This document shows, one piece after another, positions 30,648 to 42,327 of a stretch of 64,000 nucleotides of DNA. The notes below the pieces were generated by a model that saw only the letters and a list, made by a program, of their open reading frames with translations, was not told the origin of the DNA and searched no databases. Position 1 is the stretch's first letter; each line of letters begins with the position of its first letter. Origin of the DNA: Heracleum sosnowskyi (taxonomy: Eukaryota > Streptophyta > Magnoliopsida > Apiales > Apiaceae); assembly GCA_030848705.1 (NCBI GenBank), contig CM061239.1, positions 85,666,363 to 85,730,362 on the forward strand, given 5' to 3'. A program made the position numbers and the translations under genes.

Positions 30648-33266
30648 CTAAGTTGCATATGGTACCCAATCTTTGTTGGGTCCTGCAGTTTCAGTGTTTC
30701 CTGAGTTTCTTTCAGTCACAACATCACAAGCATTATCAAAGACTTCCTGTTTGACTTCTCTTTTCACCCACTTAGGTTTAGAATTGGACTTGGTCCTTTT
30801 CTTAGTGGATGAGGCCTTTTTGCTGTTGCCAGCAGGCTCAGAAGTCTCAACAGTGTTTAGGTATGAGCATTTTTCAGTAGAGAGAACAGGTAAGTTAAAG
30901 CATGTACTCATGGCAGTGATTTTGCATGGCATACAATCAATGTTATTACAGACACTCATAGTTCTATGCATAAGGGGGGTTCTGTGTAAGTTACCATTGA
31001 GTTCAGTTGCATTGATCTTATCCTCAATTGGTTTCTTACAAACATGTGTTAAGTGATGTGTAGATCCACAGTTATTGCATAGTTTCCTAGAAGCACCTCC
31101 AACATTAGTGTATCCATTTCCTTTATTGACACCTACCTTACCATTCCTGTTTCTAGACTTGGGAGTTACTGGATTGACAGTATGTTCAGAAGTTGCTGTC
31201 GAACTATCCTTGACAGTATCTTTTATTCCTACTGTCTTGACAGAAGGTTTGAGAGTTACTGTCTTGGAATCATTCTTGACAGTATCTTTGAAAGATTCTG
31301 TCTTGCCAATCGTGACAGCATCCTTTGAACTTACTGTCTGATTGCTTGGTAAGTTTACTGTCTTGGGGATTGTGACAGTATCCTTTCCTTCCTTGAATGT
31401 GCTGTCAACACCTTCATCCTCATCAAGAATTTCTTGTTTGATGAGCATGGCTTCTTCATCAAACTCAATTTCAGCAGCTTTGAAAATGGGAGTTTTAACT
31501 TTCTTGAGAATGGTGGGTTTGACAGCAGCAACTCCAGGGCAATCTTGAATCACAGTTTCCTTTCCAGGTCTTCTACCATAAGAAAAACCTATACCAACAG
31601 ACTGATTTTCTGTATGCTTATCATTGTAATCCTGAACTATCTTTGATGAGTTTCTATAGGCCTTAATCTTAAATTCATTTTCAGCAATCTCATTCCTCAG
31701 GAATTCCTCAACCTCCTTAGCACATTTTAATTCATTTTTAAGTTTAGCATTCTCTTGAGCTAAAGAGCCTAGTGAACTGGTTTTGAGAAAAAGAGAATCA
31801 TTTTCAGACTGAAGTGTTTCATTTAGCTTACTTAGTCTAGAGATTTCCTCATTAGCAGCAGATAAGCTAGTATAGACATTGAACATTTCAGCACTTAAGT
31901 CTTTAATGGTTTTCTTATACTCATCAGTAGACATATCAAGTAAGACAAGCGAAGGTACCTGACTTGAAGATGTTGATGCTACCTCATCAGTACTAGCCAT
32001 GAGAGCTAGGTTAACATATTCTTCCTCTTCTTCATCATCAGAATCATCCCAACACTTTCCTTCAGCCACATAGGCTCTACCTTGATTTTTCTTAGAGTAT
32101 CCACCAGTTCCTTTCTCATATCTTTGAACCTGTTTGGGTCTTTTGCATTCAGTAGAAAAATGACCAGGTTCACCACAGTTGTAACATTTGAACTTTGATC
32201 TATCCACAAATCCAGTTTTGTATCCTCCTTTGGTTGAACTTCCCACAGCAGCCTTTGATGAGCTTCCTTTGCTGAACTTGGATGCTTGGCCTTGAGGCTT
32301 GTATGACCTATCCTTCTTGAACCTAAAGTTCTTGAACTTCTTGGCCATGTAAGCCATAGTAGGGTTGTCCATGCTTTCCAGTTCCTCCATTGTGTAGAAG
32401 TCTTCATCTTCCACATCTTTAAGCTGTAGTACCACTTTCTCATCATCTTCAACCACCTCTTCTATCTTCAAGGTCTGTGTTGGGGTTGATTGTGTAATCT
32501 GTAGTACTTCACTTGGCTGTGTGATCCTTGGCACATGTGCTACTAGGGCACTTGACATATTAGCCATCTTGTTCCTTGTTCCACTTTGTATGGCTCTCTT
32601 TTGAAAGAGTTCGAGTTCATAAGATTTCAGAATACCATAAAGTGTCTCAAAGGTTATAGTGTTGAGATCTCTTCCTTCTCGTATGGCTGTTGTCTTGTGT
32701 TCAAGGTGATCAGGCAGTGTGAGCAGGAACTTGACATTTAATTCTTTTCTGTCATAGTACTTGCCATGTATCTGTAATTCAGTTAAGAGCTTACTGAACC
32801 TTTCAAACATGGAGGTTAAGTCTTCACCAGGCTTGGCCATGAATGCCTCATATTGAGATATTAGAATTTGCCTTTGGTTGCCCTTAACCTCTTCACTTCC
32901 TTCACAGAGTAAGGCTAACCTGATCCACATCTCCTTGGCTGATGTGCAGCTTATTACACTTCCACACATGGCTTTATCCAGCGTGAGAGAATCGAGCAAG
33001 ATAAGTTGCAAATGATCATCTAGCACCATTTTCTCCTTTTCAGGTTCCAAGATTTCTGAGGGATCTTTGGGAACCCAATGTGCAGGAATAATCTCACCAT
33101 TTACTGTTGTGGCTTCAATTTCCTTTCTTGGAATGAAAGGACCATTCTCGAGTATACCTGGGTATAGTGGATTTGCAGCTTTGATAAACAACAAGATTTT
33201 TCTTTTCCAAATGCTGTAGTTCTCTTTATCAAAAGCTGGGATCTTGATACTGTTTGATTTCTGCAT
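30648..33266 (-). CDS. gag: Copia1 gag (872 aa)
   Basis: The ATG at 33266 (MQKSNSIKIPAFDKENYS) is preferred over upstream starts because those fall in the LTR. It has the DUF4219/UBN2-type N-terminal region, then CYNCGEPGHFSTEC and CNNCGSTHHLTHVC zinc knuckles. Between them is a coiled coil (about 31700-31930) and a linker (31160-31400) that consists largely of D-(T/A)-V and TV repeats encoded by the element's GACAG(T/C) word. It ends VPYAT and a UAG (30648-30650), after which pol continues in frame. Confidence 0.93.
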   Translation of the reverse strand: MQKSNSIKIPAFDKENYSIWKRKILLFIKAANPLYPGILENGPFIPRKEIEATTVNGEIIPAHWVPKDPSEILEPEKEKMVLDDHLQLILLDSLTLDKAMCGSVISCTSAKEMWIRLALLCEGSEEVKGNQRQILISQYEAFMAKPGEDLTSMFERFSKLLTELQIHGKYYDRKELNVKFLLTLPDHLEHKTTAIREGRDLNTITFETLYGILKSYELELFQKRAIQSGTRNKMANMSSALVAHVPRITQPSEVLQITQSTPTQTLKIEEVVEDDEKVVLQLKDVEDEDFYTMEELESMDNPTMAYMAKKFKNFRFKKDRSYKPQGQASKFSKGSSSKAAVGSSTKGGYKTGFVDRSKFKCYNCGEPGHFSTECKRPKQVQRYEKGTGGYSKKNQGRAYVAEGKCWDDSDDEEEEEYVNLALMASTDEVASTSSSQVPSLVLLDMSTDEYKKTIKDLSAEMFNVYTSLSAANEEISRLSKLNETLQSENDSLFLKTSSLGSLAQENAKLKNELKCAKEVEEFLRNEIAENEFKIKAYRNSSKIVQDYNDKHTENQSVGIGFSYGRRPGKETVIQDCPGVAAVKPTILKKVKTPIFKAAEIEFDEEAMLIKQEILDEDEGVDSTFKEGKDTVTIPKTVNLPSNQTVSSKDAVTIGKTESFKDTVKNDSKTVTLKPSVKTVGIKDTVKDSSTATSEHTVNPVTPKSRNRNGKVGVNKGNGYTNVGGASRKLCNNCGSTHHLTHVCKKPIEDKINATELNGNLHRTPLMHRTMSVCNNIDCMPCKITAMSTCFNLPVLSTEKCSYLNTVETSEPAGNSKKASSTKKRTKSNSKPKWVKREVKQEVFDNACDVVTERNSGNTETAGPNKDWVPYAT

Positions 33267-33303
33267 TTTCTCCGGGATCTCAGATATGTATGTTAATCTG
33301 AAA

Positions 33304-33315
33304 GCTCTGATACCA
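33304..33315 (-). promoter_or_regulatory. Primer binding site, Copia1
   Basis: TGGTATCAGAGC on the minus strand, two bases from the 5' LTR: initiator-Met tRNA primer. Confidence 0.95.
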
Positions 33316-33317
33316 GT

Positions 33318-34376
33318 TGTTAGTCCTTGTGTATTGCAGAAGGGGGGGGGGGATGAATGCAATACTGATAAAATTCAATCTAAATTTCAACAACTAAAAT
33401 CAAGATTAAACGTTATCAGCAATATATGCAATCACGAACAGTATTTAGTAAGAACAAGATTCACAAAATAAATGTTTTATTTATTTTGCAAAGTGTTGCT
33501 ACAACCTCAAGAAAGAATTCTCGAGCTTCGGGTTTTTTTCAAAGACACTTGCTTGTCTTCGTTACTCTTCTAGAATGAGTTGATAGAAGGTATAGGACTA
33601 ACCCTATCACTATCAGTCACGGGTTTGTGAAGCTGCTGTCACTGTCAAGTGGCAGCTTCTTACAGATTGTCTTACCCATGTGACTTTCCTAAATTGCTAA
33701 CATGTCAGATATACATTACAAAGAAAGCAACCTAGATTCATTCTATTTCCAGCTAAACCAATTCAGCAGATAAAGACTTGACCTTGCTCTTGAATTGATT
33801 CGCTTTTGATTTGTAGTGCCTTGAAGCTTCTGTCGTAGTCTTGCAGACTTGGTGCAGCTTAGGGATGCTGCATCACGCCTGTTTCTTGAACATTTAAACT
33901 GTCACGGGATTTGACTGAGAAAGATACCTAGCATAAGGATCTTTATTGAGACAGTTACTTTTGCCGCAAAGCTTGCTGTCACAGGAATGATCTTTTGGTG
34001 ACAGTATGAGTTCCCCGCATAGAGTGCTGTCGAGGATCCCAAACTTGCTGTCGAGGGCAATAGTTGCTGTCGCGTAGTCTTCCGCCAATGTTGCTGTCAG
34101 AGTGAATATGCTGTCGTGACTTGCAACATTCTGTCTTCTTGTAATCTTACTGTCACAGCTTTAGGACAGTAACCTTTATTCATGTTGTCATCCAAAAAGC
34201 ATTCTTTGAGGCTTGAACACATAAGTGAACTTCTTTCAAACAATACAACTAGAATAACATTACATACTGATTACAAGAACATACTTTGGCTATGACAGTA
34301 TGTTCTACTTAATTTTAAAAAATTAAGTACAATCAAAGTTAAGATGTTTCTATGCTATCACCCATAAATCCCAACA
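33318..34376 (-). repeat. Copia1 5' LTR (1059 bp)
   Basis: Matches 9156-10217 throughout. Differences seen by eye: 11 instead of 14 G in the run near 33342; G instead of A in GAAGCT(G/A)CTGTC; G instead of A in GATTC(G/A)CTTTT. Same CTGTCA word array. Confidence 0.95.
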
Positions 34377-34381
34377 TATAG

Positions 34382-37115
34382 ATATGATGGTATTAAAAAT
34401 AATGAGAGGTAATATATGCATATGATAGATGCAAGTTTACTAAAACCTTACTCTATTGTTCAAAGTAGGTATATTTTCAAATGTATAATACTGCTTTTGC
34501 CATGTATAAAATTGGACAGTTTTGCGATATATCTTATTTCTTGTTGAAATAGATTTGACCTTTGGATTATATAAAATCTTTTGAGTTAAGTAGTTATGAA
34601 CCGGTTTACCTGGTAGCTCTAAATATAAGAGCATATTCATTGTTTTCGACTCTAAATCGGGAGTCGGTATTTTGAGATATGTAGATAGCCGTGGAAACCC
34701 AGAGGGATTCCATCGGCATAATACAATGTATTTTGAGGATTGTTATTTGAGTATGATATCATTCGAGGGTTGATATTTGCTTACTATATCTTTCAAGGAA
34801 TGTTATTTGAGTATTATCTCAGTCGAGAAATACTATTTGAATACTATTTCAGTTATATATGCTAATGGAAGGCATAACTGTTTTCGAAAGTATATTGTGA
34901 TACTTGCTTTATGATTTAATTATGGGCTTCTAAGCTAAATATGGGATATTAGTTAGAAGCCATGTTTTTATAAATGCCCTAGGATAAGGGCGTGTGATTT
35001 TTCTTTAGATCAGAAGTAATTATATTTCTGTATATGTTAAAAAAATTATTTTTCCGATAAAGATATCGGGTAACTGTTATTCGATGATTATTTATTTAAT
35101 GAATATTAATTTTGAATATTCATTTAAGGTTTATTTATTTAATTAATATTATTTTGAATATTCATTTAATCCTTATTTATTTACGGAATATTATTTTGAA
35201 TATTCATTTAATCCTTAATTATTTAATGGATATTAATTTTGAATATTCATTTAAGGTTTATTTATTTAATGAATATAATTTTGAATATTCATTTAATCCT
35301 TATTTATTTAATGAATATTATTTTTGAATATTCATTTAATCATTATTTACTTAATGAATATTATTTTTGAATATTTGTTTAAGGTTTACTTATTTAATAA
35401 ATATTATTCGATTATTTATTAAATACTTTTAACACGTTTTAAAAATGAGAAATGTTATTTAAAGTTTATCCCCGACCTTCAATAATTACGAAGGATACTC
35501 TAAGCTGTATTATTAATTATTTTAAATCAAAAAGAGATTCCCAAAACACTGTTTTTCCATTTAAATCTGTCTTTTAAGAGGATTTAAATGCTCGCTCAAC
35601 TATCAAAAATATGAGAAACCTGATTTAAGTGACTGCTACTCATTTTAAACTCTCAACTCAAAACTGTCAGGGGACAGATATTTTCTCGGAGCAATTTAAT
35701 TGCTGCAAGTCAAATGTTGTGTTACCACCTCAACGATCGAGGGGTAAATTGATGGAACAAGTCGATATCCATTAACAAGCATCGCTTGGGAAATATTGGA
35801 GAATCTTCCTTTCCAACCTAGATATAACTACTTAGTGGAGTCGTATCAACAAGTATTACACTTGGGGAAAGGAGGACGATCTTTACGTTTCAGAGTCATG
35901 GATTTCATCCGAACTAGGAGTGGTGTAAGTGGTCCAGTTGCGCCGACCCATCCATTTTATTGCCCCAAATGGGCCGGGAGATCCGGGAAGGCGGTAGACA
36001 ATGTCAGGCCGTCGTGATTCTTCCATCTACATGTAGAGAACATATTTTTGTTGTACAACCTGCTACTGATCATAGTAAGGTTGGTACGACGGGCGCGGTA
36101 GCAACTCCGGTATTGGTTCATCATCCAATTTGGATAATTCTACAACATGTATTGAAAGGGACTAAGGGTAGCCCCCTTAGTACAGGTTTACCGATCCGAT
36201 CATGCTGGCAGAGGGTCAAAGAGTGTTCAAAGAAAATGAAGTTGCAATAAATCCTTGTAACTTCATCTTTTATTTTATGAGTTATGACTCTGATAAAACC
36301 TTACTCAGATTATATATGCATAAGTGGATTTTGGGTTACAGAATCATTATATTAATTTTCCACGTAACTTCATCTTTTATGTTATGCTAGTATTTTATCC
36401 GTTTAATGCGTAGCATGTGGTTATAAAGATATTTTCGAACTGTATATATTGCTGTTGAGACTTGGTTTATCATATTGATACCCAGGATTCCTAAAGGATT
36501 TACGAAGAGTATATGAGTATGATTATAAGTTATACAGTATTTTAAACGATATACTATTTTGGGGTTAGACCCTAGTAGTGATAAAAGTTTTGATCCCATA
36601 TGGATTATCTCCCTAAAAGGTTTAAAGATTTAAACTGGAATAGATTTCTTGCTGAGCACTATTAGCTCATTCTTGCTTTATTAAATCTTTCAGCATGAGG
36701 AAAATATTGCCGCATCCACCTCGTGTTACGAGAGCAAGGGAATGGAGAGACCACCCTGGAGTTAGTTGATGCATGATGGATACTGTCGTTGTGAGCAGAA
36801 TAGTTGCAGCTTGAATTAGTGAGAATTATTTTGAGTGGGTTTGTATTACTAAACCTTGTATAGAATTGTGAGGTCTATTATTGTAACTTCAGGTAGAGGT
36901 TGTAAATAACAGATGAGGTCCTGGATAGTACATTTGGTTTGTAATAACAAGTGTTACTTATTGTTGCTCATTTTCAAGGCTATAACTTGTGTGTGTGCGT
37001 AAGTGATTGGGGTCTTTGGAGTTGTATTATTAAAATGTTGTGAGTAATGCAGGTATTGTATAATTGATGAAGCGTGACAACCCAGATTCCTGACCCCGGA
37101 TCTGGGGGTGTTACA
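34382..37115 (+). repeat. Gypsy LTR, plus orientation, 5' end missing ('Gypsy3')
   Basis: Ends GACCCCGGATCTGGGGGTGTTACA (shortened here: CTGGGGGTGTTACA) at 37115. The final kilobase follows the same plan as the Gypsy2 LTR (CTTGGGGAAA, TCCTTTCCAACC, ATGGATTT), so it is a related chromovirus LTR. At its left it merges into the inverted repeat split by Copia1 and no TG terminus is visible. No internal element sequence adjoins it; it may be a solo or truncated LTR. Small ORFs inside have no domain. Confidence 0.65.
35085..35410. repeat. 42-43-bp AT-rich minisatellite
   Basis: GAATATTCATTTAA recurs at 35114, 35156, 35198, 35241, 35283 and 35326, with a variant at 35369. Each unit pairs AATGAATATT with AATATTCATT and so can form a hairpin. 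Similar units, inverted, occur at 8570-8680. Confidence 0.9.
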
Positions 37116-37428
37116 TATGTCATGCATGGCGTCTATACGCTGAGTCAGCCGCCTATACTGAGCATGACCAAAGTTAGACCATCAACCTCTCGATGAATCC
37201 CAATTCCCTATACTATAACAATTGCGTGGGTTACCTCCCACGAAGCGCTTGTTTTACGTCAATAGCTTGACGTGAATGCTTTTTCATCCAGTCGCAAGCA
37301 CGGTGAACGTCGACTCACGGTTCACCGTATTACCAACGCCATGCTTCAGCCACTGATCATTAACCTTGAACGCTTCGTCCGGAAACTTATTGAAAATCTC
37401 TACTACATCATGCGGAAATGCTGATTTA
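37116..37428 (-). pseudogene. Athila-like Gypsy pol 3' end, fragment
   Basis: The minus strand encodes FPHDVVEIFNKFPDEAFKVNDQWLKHG, shortened here to its key motif FKVNDQWLKHG. This resembles the C-terminal pol motif of Athila/Tat elements (FKVNGxRLKHY). Downstream is the typical AAGCGCTTCGTGGGAGGTAA sequence that follows pol in such elements. In-frame stops are present downstream. Gypsy2 inserted into it at 37428, and the remainder is beyond the window. Confidence 0.6.
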
Positions 37429-40400
37429 TGTAAGACCCCAGATTTTGGGTAGAATTAAAACTTTTATTGTATGATGATGTATATATATATGTGGATGGTG
37501 GTAATGGTTTTTGGAGAATTAAGTATGAAATGAATATGGATTTCAGTTTTCAAACATTTTGAGAATAATAAGAATGGACGGAACGCATAAATAAGAACAA
37601 TCAATCTGGAAGATAAGAATACAATACTCCAAGGAAGAGAAGTATTTTTATGTCATCCAAATCAATATCTGGAATACATCCGACAACTCCGTAAACAAGA
37701 TAGCGTACGCCCGAGAAAGCACTAGAACGTTTTCTAAGTGCAAAGAGTAAAGAGAAAATGAACCAGGAATATTGGAACGGATTTTGATCCAAAGGATTAT
37801 AGAAAAACCACTGATGAATAGTAACTCTTCATTTAAAAGTTTTTCAGACCACCCTATATGCGGGACGATATAATAAACTTTCAAAGTCGCATTAGTGATC
37901 TACGATGGAAATAAAAGAATGCAGAAGCTGTCAGAATCGGAAAAATAGCATTTTTCGTTTTCTCCGAAATTTCACCAAAAACGGACTAAATAATTATTAT
38001 TTGAGGATATTTAAGGATTTAAATTATTAATTCTATGGATGTGGATTAATAAAAGATTTAGAAATATTAAGAACGTTTACGGGATTAAATTTAGACATGG
38101 AAGTAACATGTAACAAGATTGGTTCGAGGGATGCGACATTTGGATCATCCGTGTGAAAGGAAACGAACCGATAAAGCCACTTTACCAAGAACCAATGCAT
38201 GTCCGCCAAGTGTTGCAAGAAGAGACAATCAAAGCTATGACTCATCAAAGTTGACCATTTAAAACATTAAAAGTAATTAAAACAAAACAAAGAAAAGAAA
38301 TCAAAAGAAAAGAAAACACCACCACCATTTCCATTGGAAACTTTCGGCCAAGAAGAAGGAGAAAGAGAAGTGGAGATTTCCTCCACCATTAATTGCAATC
38401 TAGAGCTTAAAACAAAGCTAGTAAGTAGTACAAGGTAAGCCATGAATCTTGTAGCCATCCTTTTTGTATTTCATGTTCAAATAAGTGAAAGAAGATGATG
38501 ATGAATAGTAACCAAGTTTTTGTTTGATTTTGATTTTGAATCTATGGCTTCTAAAGGTTATATCAAGCAAGAATCCAAGTTTATATAAGTGTATTGGAAG
38601 TAAACAAGCTTGGAGGAGGTATGAACTTTGAGCCTTTGAATGTTTTAAGTGATTTTTGAAGCTTTAATGGTGTAAAAGCATATTTATGATCTTAGTAGCT
38701 ATGATTGGGCTTTGTTATGAGTTGTATTGAGTTTTAAGAACGTAAAGGCATTGCTTGGCCTCAGTTCTTGGTATAATCAGAGGTATATGTTGATGAGAGT
38801 GATTGATGAGCAATTTAGATGGTTCGAAATTTGGGATTATCCGATTTATAGCCGTCGTAATGACGAAATTTCTAAGACCCTTAAAAACAGAGCATGACAG
38901 TTAAGATAGGTCTCGGGTATGAATGATTATATGATTTGTACTTATAGATTTTCGAACGTAGATCGTTTTGGCGCAAGAATCGGAACTAGCCGACTTACGG
39001 TTTAGGAGATATGGTCAAATTGGTAAAAGTGGTTCGAAAACGAGAAGAAAAGTTCGTAACTGAATTTGAGAATACTTAACTTGATCTTTGCAGGGGTTAC
39101 ACATGGTAATTAAATACTAGAGACAGAAAGGAAAGTGTGGGAGAAGACCTTGTGTGAAAAAGATCGTTTTTCGATTTTATAAAAATGTTTGAAGTTAGGA
39201 TAAATGCGAAGAAACCCCTTAAAACTAGTACTTGGGTATAACTTTGGAAAACTTTGAGAAATGAGTCGAAAATCTTGAAGTGAATCATACGAGGTTGACC
39301 CTAGAGTATTTATAACTTCAAGACAGATCAAGAGCAAGTCGGGATGATGTCCTTTGATAACAAACGAGTACCTAATTATAAGGTGTCGGTAGAAATTGCA
39401 AGGGTTAGGATTATATAGTCGCCTTAGTGCGGTGTTTAAGTTTAAGAATCATGTTTTTCTTGATTCCTAAGTATGAGTTATTGATGAAAGGTATTTTATT
39501 GTTGATAGATCGCCGGACTACTGCAGGACACCACCCACCGACTAAGAGATCAGGCAAGTTTTCAAACCTATACCTTTTTAAAACTGTTGTGGTGATAACT
39601 AAAGAATTTGAGATATATGCTATATGTGTATGATTTCGAAATGATTTCTATGATGCTAAATCAAAGTATTGATATAAGTTGAACTTATAAGCTATGGATA
39701 TAGTAATATTTTGGAGCTGATGTGCTAAGTAAAACCCTCGGTAGGGGGAATATACTCTGCATTTATACTTTGGACCGGGAATGGTATCAGTTGTTATCTA
39801 GAGATATATTATATATTCTCTATATTTATTTTACATGCTAAGAATGGTATCAGTTGCTATCTAGGGTTATTTTATTGTGTTATTACAATTAATCTCGATA
39901 AATGATTTACAAATTAAAGATCATTTGAAGTTTAATCTATTAAGGGTATATTTTAAATATATGATGAATAGTTGTTATCTACCCTTTTTGATAATAAAGT
40001 ACTTGAGAATTATTTCTAAATAAATATTCTTTATTAAATATAGTTTGATTTAATTATTTAAAGCCCTACTTCTTAAGGAAGTATTTCGTGAAAACTATTT
40101 TTAAACCCTAGATAGCTAATAAAGTTTTATTCAGACAATTATAAATATAATTAGAGAAGGTTCCTAAAACTATTTCCCGTTTAAGTCTATATTCAGAAAG
40201 ACTTAAATGTTCGCTCAAACTTCAAAGATACATGGAACCTTTCTCAAGATTTTATGGTTGTTTCAAGTGGACTGCCCGGTCCTAAATCTTTTAAATCAAT
40301 GAATTTATCAGTCTGGTTTACTACCATCAAAATGATTTTGATTACTTCCTCAAGATCCGAGGGGTAAGATCAGTGGAATTAGTTGCATCCATTAACAAGC

Positions 40401-41631
40401 GTCAGCTTGGGAAATATGGGTGAATTTTCCTTTCCAACCAGATATGACTACTTTGTGGAGTTGTATTCTTGGGGAAAAAGGGGAAGGAACTTTATGTTTC
40501 AGTGTTATGGATTTACTCGAACTTGGAGATATATAAGGGACTGAGTAGCGCCGGTCCCCTAAGGGAATTACGCGTAGATCGTCGTTCTTTCCTTAGAATT
40601 ATCAGTGCCCGACCGTAGGAGAAGTGGATGTAACAGAATCGACCGTCCAAGAACGGGTATGTTCATCCTGCCTACAACCGATTGGCGGGGAGGTAAGTCG
40701 GTGTGAGACTGATTATCTTCCCTTCTACATAGAAAAACAGCAGGGGGATTCGCCCTACGACTGATCATCGTAGGGGTATCCTCGGCGCCCAGCATCTCCA
40801 TCTACAGTTCACTATTCATGAAAGAGCACATCTTGTGCAAGTTTTCAGAGAAAGAGAAATTACTCCAGTTACTCAGTTTTATGCAAGTTTTCAGAAAAGA
40901 AAGTTTATTCCAGTTGTCAGTCCTATGCAAGTTTTCAGAAAGAAAAAGTTTACTCAAGAGTATTCCAGTTTATTTCAGTGTATGAGTTTTCCAGAAAGTA
41001 TATAAATTTATGGAAGGTATATGATATTTGGGAAAAGATACTTGGAATCAGATGAATTATGAAGATAGATTGAAATTATTTTACAGTGATTTTATTTCCA
41101 GACTATGATATGAGCTAAATGCTTATTTTGATAGATGATACTTGATTATACACATTGTTATCAGCTCAGTATTATTTTGGTGGGCCTTGTTGCTCACCCT
41201 TGCTTGTTTTTATATATATCACCACAACAGATAAACCAGATGTTTCGCACCACCAGCCGCAAGAGGGTTTTGGAACCCAGAGGACTCTCCCCTGATACTA
41301 CAGCCGCCATAGCTGAGGTAGAGCCTACTAGTGATATAGACTGGTAGTTCAGATTCAGCTTTTAATTATATGTATGACATAACGTAAGAAGTGGCAGCAA
41401 ACTTAAACTTGTAAATTATATGTGGGCTTGTAATCACTTATGATATGTGTATGGACCCTGTTAGCAGTACTTATTTCAAGTTCATCTCTGGGACTATAAC
41501 TTGTGTGTGTGTGTGAGATAGATGGTGGGGTCATAGCATGTTGTTTATTTGTATTGATTCAAGTCAAGCATGATGTATGGAATGATGACCGTAACGACCA
41601 GATCTCCGACCCCGGGTCTGGGGCTGTTACA
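37429..41631 (+). repeat. Gypsy2 5' LTR (4203 bp)
   Basis: Begins TGTAAGACCCCAGATTTTGG and ends GGGGCTGTTACA. A purine-rich leader-like tract is at 38275-38375. AT-rich sequence fills 39880-40060. Small ORFs recur identically in the 3' LTR and are not genes. Confidence 0.93.
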
Positions 41632-41635
41632 GAGA

Positions 41636-41646
41636 TGGTATCAGAG
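41636..41646 (+). promoter_or_regulatory. Primer binding site, Gypsy2
   Basis: TGGTATCAGAG starts four bases after the LTR end; 11 bases match the initiator-Met tRNA complement, then it diverges (ATAAG). Confidence 0.9.
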
Positions 41647-41787
41647 ATAAGAGTTAGACATCCCAGAGATGATGAGACGTTATAATTATAAACTCACTAA
41701 GATAATAAGAACCCTTGCCAGGTTCACCTAAAACCCTTATGGGAACTCTTAAATACCATGATAGTAATATAGTTCGTTATTGTGTAG

Positions 41788-42327
41788 GCGGGCGATATCC
41801 CAGACCTAGAGGGGTTTGAGCGGCAGCATGATGAGGAGATACTCCGGGCCTCAGACCCACACTATGAGAGATCAGGAGATGAGCACCAGGAGGAGGATCC
41901 GGAGGAGGACCCGGAGGAGGATCCAGAGTTAGAGTGGGGTCCGGCCCCTGAGTTCGACGAGGAGATTCCTGTTGTTGAGGCAGATTCAGAGGAGGAGATG
42001 GGGGGTGAGGCTCAGGCTGAGGAGCAGGGTGAGGATGATTCGGGGAGTCCAGTTTCTGTCTTACCTCCATTTCCCCCTAGTCCCCCACCTCTCCAGCTGA
42101 GTCCTCCTGAGGATCATGAGGAGCAGACCCCAGAGCCCACTCCGGCAGAGGTTGTTCCGCCAGCAGACCCAGTCACTCCACCCCCTGTTCCCCTAGTTGG
42201 TGTACCAGTTTCTGTGCATGGATGGATGGTGAATAGGATGATGACAGACTTGACCGTAGCAGAGGCCAGGTTGGCAGAGTCTCGGCTACAGCTTGCCGCA
42301 GAGAGGACTGAGAGGCGTAGGCTCTAG
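41788..42327 (+). pseudogene. Gypsy2 leader ORF, acidic and proline-rich
   Basis: A 180-codon frame begins immediately after a good acceptor (TTGTGTAG|GCG), with a stop just upstream, so a spliced leader is possible. It encodes a very acidic part (repeated EEDPEEDPEED) then a proline-rich part and an Ala/Glu/Arg-rich, helix-like end (LTVAEARLAESRLQLAAERTERR). It stops at TAG 42325-42327; the same frame continues with similar composition but meets further stops. No family recognised. The rest of 41632-42931 shows nothing else. Confidence 0.4.

Larger units (their letters stand above)
9156..34376 (-). mobile_element. Copia1: Sirevirus-type retrotransposon with aORF, carrying a CACTA insertion
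   Basis: Both LTRs are present, with TATAG target duplications at 9151-9155 and 34377-34381. Minus-strand order: LTR, primer site, gag, pol, small acidic ORF, aORF (broken), purine tract, LTR. Without the CACTA element the retrotransposon is about 14.3 kb. The two LTRs differ, by eye, by two substitutions and the length of one G-run, so insertion is recent. Gag and pol are open; the aORF is damaged at three places. Confidence 0.95.

Noticed and set aside
37601..39633. Several 63-78-aa ORFs duplicated near 47.8-48.7 kb and 62.4-62.9 kb
   Set aside because: Identical copies in the two Gypsy2 LTRs; noncoding LTR sequence.
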